The notes beneath the pieces are model-generated. The model had not been told where the DNA came from. It ran no database searches and saw only the letters and a program-made list of their open reading frames with translations. From JBCBSP01 sp964561235 (lineage in GTDB: Bacteria; Pseudomonadota; Alphaproteobacteria; Caulobacterales; Maricaulaceae): a stretch of 16,426 bases of DNA. A program made the translations under genes and the position numbers. This document shows, piece by piece, positions 7,128 to 15,698 of this stretch. Every line of letters starts with the position of its first letter. Positions within the stretch are counted from its first letter, which is position 1. The DNA lies in the NCBI GenBank assembly GCA_964561235.1, contig CAZLOV010000044.1, positions 1-16,426 on the forward strand, written 5' to 3'.

Positions 7128-7690
7128 GCCTTCCGCGCCAGCCAGACGCTCGCCCCGCCGCACGCGCGCAGGGCGTCGTCGGTGTCCGCCGGGTCCAGGC
7201 TGGCGTGAAACAGCGGCTCGCCGTCCATCTCGCCCCACGCGACGCCTTCACGGTCGCCGCTGGTGAAGAGGAACGGCGCGCCCGGCGCCAACGCGTCGCC
7301 GACGCGCGCGATCAGCGCGGCTTGATCCTGCGCGGGCAGGTGAAAGCTGGAGTGCCAGGCTAGCGCCGCCGCATACGGGCCGTTCAGCGCGGCCGTGCGC
7401 ATGTCGCCGATGCGCCAGGTCTCGCCGGGCCAGCGTGTGCGGGCGAGCGCGATCATGGCCGGGGCGATGTCGACGCCGTCCACCCGCAGTCCGCAGCCGA
7501 TCAGATAGCCGGCGTTCGGACGGCCCGCACCGCAGCCCAGATCGAGCACGCATCCGCCCGGTTCGCAGAGCGCGACGAGCCGGTCGAGCCACGGCTTCTC
7601 CAAGTCCGGTACGTCGGGCCGGCGAGCGTCGAAGGCCGCCGCCCGCCGGTCGTAGAGGTCGCCGACGTTACCCGGCTCACTCTGCTGCAT
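7118..7690 (-). CDS. Class I SAM-dependent methyltransferase
   Basis: The 190-residue product has the small-molecule methyltransferase fold. Motif I reads VLDLGCGAGRP (D50, G52, G54), the post-I strand ends with VDGVDIAP (D74), motif II is WRIGDMRTA and motif III/IV includes ALAWHSSFHLP. There is no signal peptide, so it is cytoplasmic. The ATG at 7690 overlaps the 3' end of the upstream S9 peptidase gene by 14 bases, which suggests translational coupling. A TTG at 7711 is also in frame but has no ribosome site, whereas GAGGAA lies about 13 bases before the ATG, a rather long spacing. The tail overlaps the convergent GST gene at 7118-7127. The methyl acceptor cannot be inferred. Family call is sure; start is moderate. 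Confidence 0.88.
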   Translation of the reverse strand: MQQSEPGNVGDLYDRRAAAFDARRPDVPDLEKPWLDRLVALCEPGGCVLDLGCGAGRPNAGYLIGCGLRVDGVDIAPAMIALARTRWPGETWRIGDMRTAALNGPYAAALAWHSSFHLPAQDQAALIARVGDALAPGAPFLFTSGDREGVAWGEMDGEPLFHASLDPADTDDALRACGGASVWLARKAQT

Positions 7691-9721
7691 GGGCCGGGTC
7701 GTGTTCCTCAAACCAGGCGAGGATGTGTCCGACCTTCTGGAGAAGCCGCGAGGGCCGGCTGTCGGCGATGCCGTGGAAGGTTCCGGGAATGCGTACGAGC
7801 CGGGTCGGCACGCCCTCGATCTGCAGGGCGTTATAGTACTGCTCGCTCTCGAAGACCGGCGTGCGGCGGTCTTCGGCTCCGACGAAGACCATGGCGGGCG
7901 TGGTCACGTCGCCGACCAGAGACAGCGGCGAGCGCTCCCAGTAATGGCCGGGATTGTCCCAGGGCGTTCCGTCCATCCAGTACTTGTAGATCCACGGGCC
8001 GATATCGGCGGCGAGCGCGAAGCTCGTCCAGTTGATCACCGGCTTGCCCACGGCGGCGGCCGCGAAACGGTCGTCGACGCCGATCAGCCAGGCGGTCAGC
8101 ACCCCGCCGCCGGAGCCGCCCGTGACGAACAGGCGGTCAGGGTCGACGAAGCCCCGCGCGACGACGGCGTCCACGCCCAGAAGCAGGTCGGTCACATCGT
8201 CGCCCGGGTAGTCCTTGTCGATCAGATTGGCGAAGTCTTCCCCATAGGACGTCGACCCCCGCGGATTGGTGTAGAGCACCACATAGCCCGCCGCCGCCAT
8301 CAGCTGGACTTCGCCGGAGAAGATGGGGCCGTAGGCGGTGTGCGGGCCGCCATGGATCTCCAGGATCAGCGGATAGGTCTGCTGCGGATCGAAATCCGGC
8401 GGATAGGCGAGCCAGCCCTCGATCTCGCGGCCGTCATGGGCTTCCCAGGTCAGCTGCTCGATTTCCGCAAGGTCGCGTTCGGCGAGCAGGTCGCCGTTGA
8501 CGTCGGTGATGCGTTCGCCCGAACCGCGGCGGCCGCCCACGGCGATGTCGGCAAGGCGGTGCTCGGAGCCCACGGCGGCGGCGTATCGGCCGTTGTCGGA
8601 CACGGAGAACGCGCCGGAGGTGTAGGGCCGGCCGAAGGTCAGCCCGCCCAGATCGTCGCGGACGACGTCGAGATTTCCGTTCAGGTCGGCATAGGCGAGA
8701 TGCGTCTTGCCGCGCTCGTCATACATCACCCAGAGCCCGCGGCCGGAGGCGTCCCATTCGGCCTGGTCGATCGACAGGGCCGCGCCGTCGAGCAGCACTT
8801 GCGCATTCGACCCGTCGGCGCCGGCGAGATAGAGCGAATTGGCGCGATAGGCGCGGCCGTCGTTCTCCGCGCCAAGGAATGCAAGGCGCCGGCCGTCGGG
8901 CGAGGGTCGGGGCGCGTTTTCCGGGCCGGAGGCCGTGGTGAGCCTTTCAATGTCTCCCCCCGTGAGGGCGACTCGATAGAGATCGCTTTCAACCGGATCC
9001 CAGCCGGAGGCCTCGTTTCCGGACCATGAGAACAGAAGATGCGCGCCGTCGGCGGACCAGGCGAGGCCGCCCAGCGAGCCGCTTTCAACGTTGGTGAGCG
9101 CGCGCGGAGCGCCGCCGTCGGCGGACATGACGTGCACCTGCGCCCGCCCGTCGGGCAGTTCGCCCACGCCGTCGAATTCATAGCTGATCGTTTCGTCCAC
9201 GATCGCGGGCTCCGCCCATTCCGCGCCCTCCGGCCGTTCGGGGAGACCGATATCGACGCCGGCGCTTTCCGGGTCCTCCTTGACCAGCGCGAAGAAGGCG
9301 AGGCGCTCGCCGTCGGGCGACCAGCTCAGACCGGACGCTCCGAAAGGCAGCGTGGCGAGACGGGCGGTTGAGCCGTCGTCAAGATAGGCGACGCGCAGTT
9401 CTGTCTTTTCGTCTTCCCCGGCGACGTAGGCGATGCGGGTCCCGTCCGGCGACCAGCGCGGGCTGGAGACGGAGGCGTCTCCGGATACGATGGGGCGATG
9501 GTCGGATCCGTCAAAGTCGATCCGCCAGAGCGCGCTGAGCGTCCGGTCGGTCATGATGTCGTTGGAGCGGCGGAATAGACCACCGTGGCGCCATCCGGTG
9601 AGATCTGCGGGTCCGCCGCCATCTCCAGCGAGAAGACGTCTGCGAATGAGAGGGGCGGCTGGGCGTGCGCTGCGGCGGCCGCAAGCGCGGTCCCCGCTGC
9701 GATGACGGTGCGGATGATCAC
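7677..9721 (-). pseudogene. S9 family prolyl oligopeptidase-type peptidase, split by a one-base frameshift
   Basis: The gene encodes a secreted serine peptidase: a seven-bladed propeller with PD40-type repeats (several WSPDG or similar motifs) followed by an alpha/beta hydrolase. The triad is intact: Ser codon 8112-8114 in GGSGGG, Asp codon 7869-7871 in GAEDRR, and His codon 7773-7775 in TFHGI. The natural start is the GTG at 9721, with GGGGAGA nine bases upstream and a signal peptide IIRTVIAAGTALAAAAAHAQ. That frame reads DPQISPDGATVVY and then stops at 9553-9551. The body continues in another frame from RRSNDIMTD (from 9572 down). Exactly one base is missing between the TAT at 9577-9575 and the CGC at 9572. 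An internal ATG at 9554 could give a protein without a signal. TTGCCGC and CCTAGCCT (9782-9754) may form its promoter. It may be a true mutation or a sequence error. Confidence 0.85.
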
Positions 9722-9788
9722 GGATGTCTTCTCCCCGGAGTTCGTTTGTTCCGAGGCTAGGGGCGGGGACGGCCCGCGGCAAGGCGGC

Positions 9789-11030
9789 TCAGGCTGCGCG
9801 GGCGAGCACGCCGGCGCGCGGCAGCCGGTAAGGCGCGGCGAGGTCTTCAAGCGCGGGGGCGACCGCCGGGCCGATCAACAGGCGCGCCTCGCTGGCGAGC
9901 GCCGCCTTCACGCCCTCCCAGCTCGTGAGCTGGTCGATATAGGCGCCGAAACGCTGGCGCTTGGCGAGCGCAAGGAAGCGCGCAAGGTCGCCCTTGAAGA
10001 CCTCCGGCCGGCGTCCGGGCAGCGAGCATCCGACCCAGCTTGCGCCTGCGCCTTCCAGCCGCGCGAGACTGTAGGTCGCAACCGGCGCATGAACGAACAT
10101 CTGCGCGCAATAATTGGCCAGGGTGCGCAGGGCTTCGGTCAGCGTCGTCGCGGGGGCGTCCAGCGGCGCTTCCTCGACGCGCATCAGCAGCGTCCGGCGC
10201 AGGTGCTCAGGCAGTTTGGAGACCGCCCCGGCGTAGGGCACGCGCGTGCGCGGATTGGCGATCACGGCGTAGTTGACCGGCACGATCAGACCGCAGCGTC
10301 CGCCCTTGGCGCAGAAACGCTCAAACCGCGTCATCGTCTGTTCGAGGACTTCAAGCTCGAATTCTAGCCGCTGTTCCGGCTTGAGCGCGCCGCGAAGGAT
10401 CGCGGAACCGTAACGCCAGCGATCATTGCCGGGCGTGCGCGCCCGCGGCAGCGCGAAAAAGCTCGCCACCGCCTCCCGGCGCGGATCCCAGGCCGGCGCG
10501 AACAGCACTTCGTCCGGCCGCGGCGTCACCGCCGGCCCCGGATCCTTGACCGGGTGATAGGTCAGCCCGTCCGGCGCGGCGGGTTTGCGCGCAGCGGAAG
10601 CACCCATGGCGGCGCCGGCGACCTGGGTGAGCGTCTCGGCCTGGGCGGCCTGCAGCGTGCGGGCGAACTCCTCCACGGTCAGACGCTCGGCGTGCGCATC
10701 GACCTGGAGCAGGCGCAGCATGTCCTCCCCAAGGAAAAACGCGGTCATGTCCGCCTTGATCGTCTGGGTGAGCGCCTCCGCCTCGACGCCGGCGGCGGAG
10801 ACATAGACGACGAGAAAGCCCGACGCGCAGGGGATGATGAGGTCTTCTTCGCTCAGACGCTTCTCGATGATGGAGCGCGACGCGACGAAGACGCGCTCGC
10901 GCACCGCCGTCCAGCGATCACCCGCGGCGGCCTGGACGGCCTCCATGTTGATGAACTGGTACTGGCTGATGTCGACATGCTCGTTGGAGGCCAGATGACG
11001 CTTGAGCGCCTTCATCACCTCGGGCTGCAT
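9789..11030 (-). CDS. Uncharacterised 413-residue protein, possibly with degenerate GGDEF/EAL-like halves
   Basis: I do not recognise a named family. There is no signal peptide or transmembrane helix, so a cytoplasmic protein is likely. The N-terminal region includes RSIIEKRLSEEDLIIP followed by GFLVVYVS, whose helix-strand pattern loosely resembles a GGDEF domain without its catalytic loop. A proline-rich linker follows, then VLFAPAWDPRREAVASFF. The C-terminal half has alternating strand-helix segments (LIVPVNYAVI, RRTLLMRVEEAP, GASWVGCSLPG) that loosely recall an EAL barrel, but no EAL or metal-ligand motif is visible. If that relation holds it would be a non-catalytic regulatory protein. 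The ATG at 11030 has GGAGG eight bases before it; an upstream GTG at 11048 has none. The S9 peptidase gene follows after 67 bases. The gene is divergent from the TonB-dependent receptor. The coding call is firm, the domain idea weak. Confidence 0.8.
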   Translation of the reverse strand: MQPEVMKALKRHLASNEHVDISQYQFINMEAVQAAAGDRWTAVRERVFVASRSIIEKRLSEEDLIIPCASGFLVVYVSAAGVEAEALTQTIKADMTAFFLGEDMLRLLQVDAHAERLTVEEFARTLQAAQAETLTQVAGAAMGASAARKPAAPDGLTYHPVKDPGPAVTPRPDEVLFAPAWDPRREAVASFFALPRARTPGNDRWRYGSAILRGALKPEQRLEFELEVLEQTMTRFERFCAKGGRCGLIVPVNYAVIANPRTRVPYAGAVSKLPEHLRRTLLMRVEEAPLDAPATTLTEALRTLANYCAQMFVHAPVATYSLARLEGAGASWVGCSLPGRRPEVFKGDLARFLALAKRQRFGAYIDQLTSWEGVKAALASEARLLIGPAVAPALEDLAAPYRLPRAGVLARAA

Positions 11031-11379
11031 GATACCGGCCTCCGTCACGGACCGGCGCGGTACGCCGGTTCTGGAGGGCAGGCTGGCATGAACGCCCTTT
11101 CCATAAGGTAAGCGCAGAGGCTTCAGGCTTTTCGCGCGTGCAGCAAGTAATTGTGCGCTGCACTAAGCACTGAGCGTGACCTCGTTGCAACATCTGCAGG
11201 AAAACGAATTCGGTCGCTGATGTCGTTCAAGTTTTCACCGTTTCGGAACTACATCGAGCGATTGTGATTTGGTGTGAATGCGGCAAGCTCAACAGCGATA
11301 TCGGATTGTGCGCTGCAGCGTAGTTTGCCGAGCCGCAAGATTAGTCGGGCGCCACAGACCCGCCTGGAGGGAGAACCAG
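11031..11379. promoter_or_regulatory. 349-base divergent regulatory gap with direct and inverted repeats
   Basis: No gene is visible here. It lies between the 5' ends of the unknown minus-strand gene and the TonB-dependent receptor and must carry both promoters, though I cannot place them with confidence. A 13-base sequence ATTGTGCGCTGCA occurs twice (11150-11162 and 11305-11317). The first copy overlaps an inverted repeat, GTGCAGC (11138-11144) and GCTGCAC (11157-11163). The second overlaps a perfect 10-base palindrome CGCTGCAGCG (11311-11320). Such paired sites are what a regulator of the receptor could use; this is inference. The stretch 11210-11285 is visibly less G+C-rich than the flanking genes. 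The receptor ribosome site GGAGGGAGA is at 11366-11374. Confidence 0.45.
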
Positions 11380-13968
11380 ATGATCAAAGGTTTCAATCGC
11401 GCCGCCTTGCTCGCCGCCGTCTCGGTCGGCGTCTTGGCGTCGACTGCATCCGCCCAGGTCTTTGAACCTGTAGGCGGTGACGAGCGGCGCCAGATCGACG
11501 TGATCACGGTCACGGCCCAGCAGCGCGAGGAAAGCCTTCAGGACGTGCCGATCTCGGTCGGCGCCTACGACCAGATCCAGCTCCGCGAAGCCGGCGTGCG
11601 CGACATCAAGGATCTTCAGGCGATCTCGCCGGGCCTGATCGTGACCTCCACGCAGGCCGAGACGATCACCACCGCGCGCATTCGCGGCATCGGCACGGTC
11701 GGCGACAATTTCGGCCTCGAAAGCTCGGTCGGCGTCTATATCGACGGCGTGTTCCGCGCCCGGAACGGGGTCGGATTCGGCGATATCGGCGATCTTGAGC
11801 GCATCGAGGTGCTGCGCGGCCCGCAGGGCACCCTGTTCGGCAAGAACACCTCCGCAGGCGTCCTCAACATCATCACGGCCGGCCCTGAGTATGAATTCGG
11901 CGGCAATGCGGAATTCACGATCGGCGATTACGGCCGGCGCCGGACCAGCGGTTCGGTTTACGGCCCGATCATCGAGGACAAGCTGGCCTTCCGCCTGTTC
12001 GGCGTGCGCGGCGAGCGCAACGGCTTCACAACGCTGGTGCTCGGCGACAGCGCCGATACCGCGACCGCTGAAGACAGCGAGACGCAGGACTATTACTCGG
12101 TTCGCGGCCAGCTCCAGTTCGATCCTACCGATCGCTTCACGTTCCGGCTGATTGCGGACTACTCGGAGCGCGACGAATTCTGCTGCTCGGCTGTTCAGTG
12201 GGATTTCACCGACGGCGCTGAAGCCTTCGTCAACGCCGTCGGCGGCCAGGTTCTCAACCCGGCCCAGCCTGACGAGCGCATCGCGTTCGCCAACCAGCCC
12301 TACGTTCAGGACGTCGAGGACTGGGGCATTTCCGGCGAGGCCGATGTCGAATTCGACTTCGGCACGCTGACCTCGGTGACCTCGTTCCGCAACTGGCGCA
12401 ACCGGCGCAGCCAGGACATCGACTACTCCTCCGCTGATCTCGCCTTCCGTGACAGCGACAGCAACTTCACCAGCATCGACCGTTTCAGCCAGGAGTTCCG
12501 TCTCAACGGCGTTCGCGGAAATCTCGACTGGCTCGTCGGCGCCTTCTATTCCCAAGAAGACCTCGAGCTTGGCGATGCGCTGCGCTTCGGCAGCGACTGG
12601 GAAGCCTATACCGGCCGCTTGTTCACGGCAGGGCTCGTCCCGCCGCTCGGCACGCCGCAGGGCGTCACCGCGACGTTCCAGGCGCTCGCGCCGCTGGCCC
12701 CGGCGGCCGTCGCGGCCGGCGTGCCCGGCGCTTCGGGCGTGCTGGCGGTTCCTGCGCCGGGGACCGCGACGATCGACGGTCAGGGTCCGATCCAGGACCT
12801 CTATAATCAGGAAGCCACGAGCTTCGCGGTGTTCACGCACAACACCTACCAGATCACCGACCGTCTCTCGGTCACCGGCGGTCTGCGCTACACGCGTGAA
12901 GAGAAGGAGGTCACCGCCTCGTTCTCGACGAACTCGCCCGCCCAGTGCTCGGCGCTGGAAAGCGCGTTCGGCTTCGACCCGATTGCGGGTTACGTCGCCG
13001 CCTCGCAGTTCGCCGGCGTCGCGCCGACCGCGGTGACCGCGGTTGCGTTCAGCTGCCTGCCCTACGCCCGGTCCGGTCTTGACCAGACGGGCTACGACCA
13101 GGAGCGCACGGACGAGGAACTGTCCGGCATCGTGCGCCTGTCCTACGACCTTGCCGACGATGTGCTCGGCTATATCGGCTATTCGCGCGGCTTCAAGGCG
13201 GGCGGTTTCAACCTTGATCGCCAGTTCAACGGTCCGATCGACCCCGTGCTCGGCTATACCAATGTCGACACCTCGTTCGCGCCGGAAATCATCGACGCCT
13301 ACGAGGCCGGCATCAAAAGCCAGCTCTTCGGCAACGTGCTGCGTCTGAACGGGGCGGTGTTCTACCAGGACATCACCGACTTCCAGCTCAACACCTTCAA
13401 CGGTCTCGCCTTCGTGGTGGAATCCGTCGAGGAGGCGCGCTCCCTCGGCTTCGAGTTCGACGCGCTCTACCTGACGCCGCTTGAAGGCCTCGATCTGAGC
13501 GCGGGCTACGCCTACATCGACGCAGAGTACACCACCGTGGACACGGGCGTGGCGCTGATCGACGCGATCGAGGGCGGTCAGTTCTCGCTCTCGCCCGAGC
13601 ACACCTTCACCGCGACGGCGCGCTATGAGCGTCCGGTCTACGCCGACCTGCTCGCCCGCTTCAATTTCGACCTGCGCTGGACGTCGGCCTACAACACCGG
13701 CTCCGACCTCGACCCGGAAAAGGAGCAGCCCTCCTTCTTCCTGCTCAATGCACGCGCCGGCCTGCACGACGAGGAGCGCGGCTGGTCGGTCGAGGTGTTC
13801 GGCCGCAACCTCACCGATGAAACCTACGCCCAGGTCGTCTTCGATGCGTTCGGCCAGGGCAGCCGTGGCGGCGCGGGCACCCGTCTCGATCCGCGCGGAA
13901 CGGCGTCTTATGACGCCTTCCTCGCTGCGCCGCGCACCTGGGGCGTCACCTTCCGCAAGGATTGGTGA
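11380..13968 (+). CDS. TonB-dependent outer-membrane receptor
   Basis: The 862-residue product is an energised outer-membrane transporter for iron chelates, vitamins or carbohydrates; the substrate is not evident. The ATG at 11380 follows GGAGGGAGA and begins a signal peptide with cleavage after ASA (about residue 25). A TonB-box-like DVITV lies at residues 40-44. The plug has the usual order: REESLQDVPISV, then ARIRGIGT, VGVYIDGVF, LERIEVLRGPQGTLFGKN and the closing ITAGP segment. The rest is the 22-strand barrel with alternating aromatic strands, ending in FRKDW with the terminal aromatic residue needed for barrel assembly. Odd features are vicinal cysteines C268-C269, another pair C523 and C559 in a later loop, and an Ala/Pro-rich loop around 12640-12790. 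It is monocistronic, with its own terminator. No ferric-regulator genes or hydrolases adjoin it, so context does not reveal the ligand. Confidence 0.95.
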   Translation: MIKGFNRAALLAAVSVGVLASTASAQVFEPVGGDERRQIDVITVTAQQREESLQDVPISVGAYDQIQLREAGVRDIKDLQAISPGLIVTSTQAETITTARIRGIGTVGDNFGLESSVGVYIDGVFRARNGVGFGDIGDLERIEVLRGPQGTLFGKNTSAGVLNIITAGPEYEFGGNAEFTIGDYGRRRTSGSVYGPIIEDKLAFRLFGVRGERNGFTTLVLGDSADTATAEDSETQDYYSVRGQLQFDPTDRFTFRLIADYSERDEFCCSAVQWDFTDGAEAFVNAVGGQVLNPAQPDERIAFANQPYVQDVEDWGISGEADVEFDFGTLTSVTSFRNWRNRRSQDIDYSSADLAFRDSDSNFTSIDRFSQEFRLNGVRGNLDWLVGAFYSQEDLELGDALRFGSDWEAYTGRLFTAGLVPPLGTPQGVTATFQALAPLAPAAVAAGVPGASGVLAVPAPGTATIDGQGPIQDLYNQEATSFAVFTHNTYQITDRLSVTGGLRYTREEKEVTASFSTNSPAQCSALESAFGFDPIAGYVAASQFAGVAPTAVTAVAFSCLPYARSGLDQTGYDQERTDEELSGIVRLSYDLADDVLGYIGYSRGFKAGGFNLDRQFNGPIDPVLGYTNVDTSFAPEIIDAYEAGIKSQLFGNVLRLNGAVFYQDITDFQLNTFNGLAFVVESVEEARSLGFEFDALYLTPLEGLDLSAGYAYIDAEYTTVDTGVALIDAIEGGQFSLSPEHTFTATARYERPVYADLLARFNFDLRWTSAYNTGSDLDPEKEQPSFFLLNARAGLHDEERGWSVEVFGRNLTDETYAQVVFDAFGQGSRGGAGTRLDPRGTASYDAFLAAPRTWGVTFRKDW

Positions 13969-14014
13969 TCATCCCACAAGCCTGAGCGGGAAAGCCCGTC
14001 AGGGAGGAGGGAAG

Positions 14015-14045
14015 GGCCGGCGCTCGCGCCGGCCTTTTTCTGTTT
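14015..14045 (+). terminator. Rho-independent terminator of the TonB-dependent receptor gene
   Basis: GGCCGGCG (14015-14022) and CGCCGGCC (14027-14034) form an eight-pair, all-G/C stem with a CTCG loop, followed by TTTTTCTGTTT. It lies 46 bases after the receptor stop and before the convergent malate synthase stop. The T-run is only on the plus side, so it mainly serves the receptor transcript. Confidence 0.9.
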
Positions 14046-14082
14046 CGTGCTGTCGGCCGCGGGGGTCAGGCGGGCGTTCGCC

Positions 14083-15684
14083 TCAGCCCTCGGTGATACG
14101 CGAATAAGCCGGCAGGGTGAGGAACTCCTCGAAAGCGTCGCTGAACACCAGCGCCTCCAGAATCTCGCGCGCCTCGCCGAAGCGGCCTTCGGTCCAGGCG
14201 TTGCTTCCGATCTCGGCCTCGATGGCGGCGGCGGCGTCCGTGATCGCTTCGCGGAGATAGGCGTCGTCGACAAGGCGTCCGCCGGCGATCCTTGCGCCGT
14301 GAGCGCGCCACTGCCAGAGCTGGGCGCGGGAGATTTCAGCGGTCGCCGCGTCCTCCATCAGATTGTGGATCGGCGCCGCGCCGCGGCCCTGCAACCATGA
14401 GGCGATATAGCGGATCGCCACGTCCGCATTCGCGCGCACGCCGGCATCGGTAATGTCGCCCTCCGGCACCGCCGTGAGCGCAGCGGCGTCTTCCGTCAGC
14501 GGCGGCGTCCGGTCGAGCTGATTGGCCCCCGGCATGACCGCATCGAAGGCCGCGACCGCAACCGGCACCAGAGCGGGGTGCGCGACCCAGGCGCCGTCAT
14601 GGCCGGCTTCGGCTTCGCGGGTCTTGTCCGCCTTCACGCGGGCGACGGCGGCTTCATTGGCCGCATCGTCGTTCTTCACCGGAATGAACGCGCTCATGCC
14701 GCCCATCGCGTGGGCGCCGCGGCGGTGGCACACCGCGATCAGCCGGTCGGCATAGGCCTTCATGAAGGGCACGGTCATGGTGACGGCCGAACGGTCGGGC
14801 AGCACCTTTGACGCGTCGGACTTCTGACGCTTGATATAGCTGAAGATATAGTCCCAGCGCCCCGCATTGAGCGCGGTGATCCACGGCCGCAGGGCGTAGA
14901 GGATCTCGTCGAGCTCAAAGGTCGCAGGCAAGGTCTCGATCAGCACGGTTGCGCGGACCGTGCCGTGCGGAATGCGAAGCGCGCGCTCGCAATGGTCGAT
15001 GACGAGCGCCCAGAGGCGCGCCTCGCGCCAGGTTTCAAGCTTCGGCAGGTAGAAATACGGCCCCGTGCCGCGGCGCTTCAGCTCCGCGTGATTGTGCAGC
15101 AGGTAGAGGGCGAAGTCGAAGAAGCCGCCCGGCGCCGGTTCGCCGTCGATGGTCACGTGGGCTTCGTCCAGATGCAGCCCGCGCGCGCGCACGATCAGCG
15201 TGGCGATCTCGTCCTTGAGCGCATAGGCCTTGCCGGTTGCGGGATCGGTGAAGTCTATCGCGCGCCGCACCGCGTCGCGCAGATTGATCTGGCCCTCGAT
15301 CATGTTGGTCCAGGACGGCGTGGAGGCGTCCTCGAAATCGGCCATGAAGCACTTGGCGCCGGAATTGAGCGCGTTGATGACCATCTTCCGGTCGACAGGG
15401 CCGGTGATCTCCACGCGCCGGTCCTGCAGGTCGGCCGGAGCGGGCGGAACGGTCCATTCGCCGGCGCGGATCGCCGCCGTGTCCGGATCGAAGCCGAGCG
15501 TCTCCTCGCCGGCGTCCAGACGCGCCTGGCGCAATGTGCGTTCGGCGAGCAGCCGCTTGCGTTCGCCGTTGAAGCGGCGGTGCACGTCGGCGACGAGCGC
15601 GAGCGCCTCCGGGGTGAGGATGGCGTCGAAGCCGGGCTTCATCGGCCCGAGCACGCTTACGCCGTCAATCTGCGTTTGGGTCAT
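14083..15684 (-). CDS. aceB: Malate synthase A
   Basis: The 533-residue product condenses glyoxylate with acetyl-CoA to malate, the second step of the glyoxylate shunt; it is cytosolic. Length and motifs fit isoform A (about 530 residues): KCFMADFEDASTPSW, the substrate-site segment RATVLIETLPATFELDEI, GRWDYIFSYIK, TMTVPFMKAY and GGMSAFIP. The C-terminal helical domain contains RYIASWLQGRGAAPIHNLMEDAATAEISR, which is typical of this enzyme. The usual signature around the GRWDYIF segment is altered: residues 266-276 read RPWITALNAGR, with W268 where the described pattern has His and A271 where it has Gly. The start is the ATG at 15684, 14 bases after the rraA stop. The ribosome site is weak (GGACG). 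Co-transcription with rraA is likely. The gene converges on the TonB receptor gene. Confidence 0.96.
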   Translation of the reverse strand: MTQTQIDGVSVLGPMKPGFDAILTPEALALVADVHRRFNGERKRLLAERTLRQARLDAGEETLGFDPDTAAIRAGEWTVPPAPADLQDRRVEITGPVDRKMVINALNSGAKCFMADFEDASTPSWTNMIEGQINLRDAVRRAIDFTDPATGKAYALKDEIATLIVRARGLHLDEAHVTIDGEPAPGGFFDFALYLLHNHAELKRRGTGPYFYLPKLETWREARLWALVIDHCERALRIPHGTVRATVLIETLPATFELDEILYALRPWITALNAGRWDYIFSYIKRQKSDASKVLPDRSAVTMTVPFMKAYADRLIAVCHRRGAHAMGGMSAFIPVKNDDAANEAAVARVKADKTREAEAGHDGAWVAHPALVPVAVAAFDAVMPGANQLDRTPPLTEDAAALTAVPEGDITDAGVRANADVAIRYIASWLQGRGAAPIHNLMEDAATAEISRAQLWQWRAHGARIAGGRLVDDAYLREAITDAAAAIEAEIGSNAWTEGRFGEAREILEALVFSDAFEEFLTLPAYSRITEG

Positions 15685-15698
15685 GAGATCACGTCCGT

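Noticed and set aside
7689..9029. A 446-codon plus-strand frame antisense to the S9 peptidase
   Set aside because: The minus strand encodes a full hydrolase with a catalytic triad there. The antisense frame has no motif or plausible start.
9565..9580. Programmed ribosomal frameshift joining the two S9 frames
   Set aside because: No slippery heptamer or strong downstream hairpin is visible, so a one-base deletion or sequence error is simpler.
9722..9782. Start of the S9 peptidase in its main frame at 9782
   Set aside because: The residues from there to the RRSND segment are Arg/Pro-rich and unlike the family. The correct N-terminus with a signal peptide lies in the neighbouring frame.
11341..13767. 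An 808-codon open frame antisense to the TonB-dependent receptor
   Set aside because: The plus-strand receptor is unmistakable across the same bases. The antisense product is Arg/Glu/Val-rich without motifs, as expected from G+C-rich codon bias in the opposite frame.
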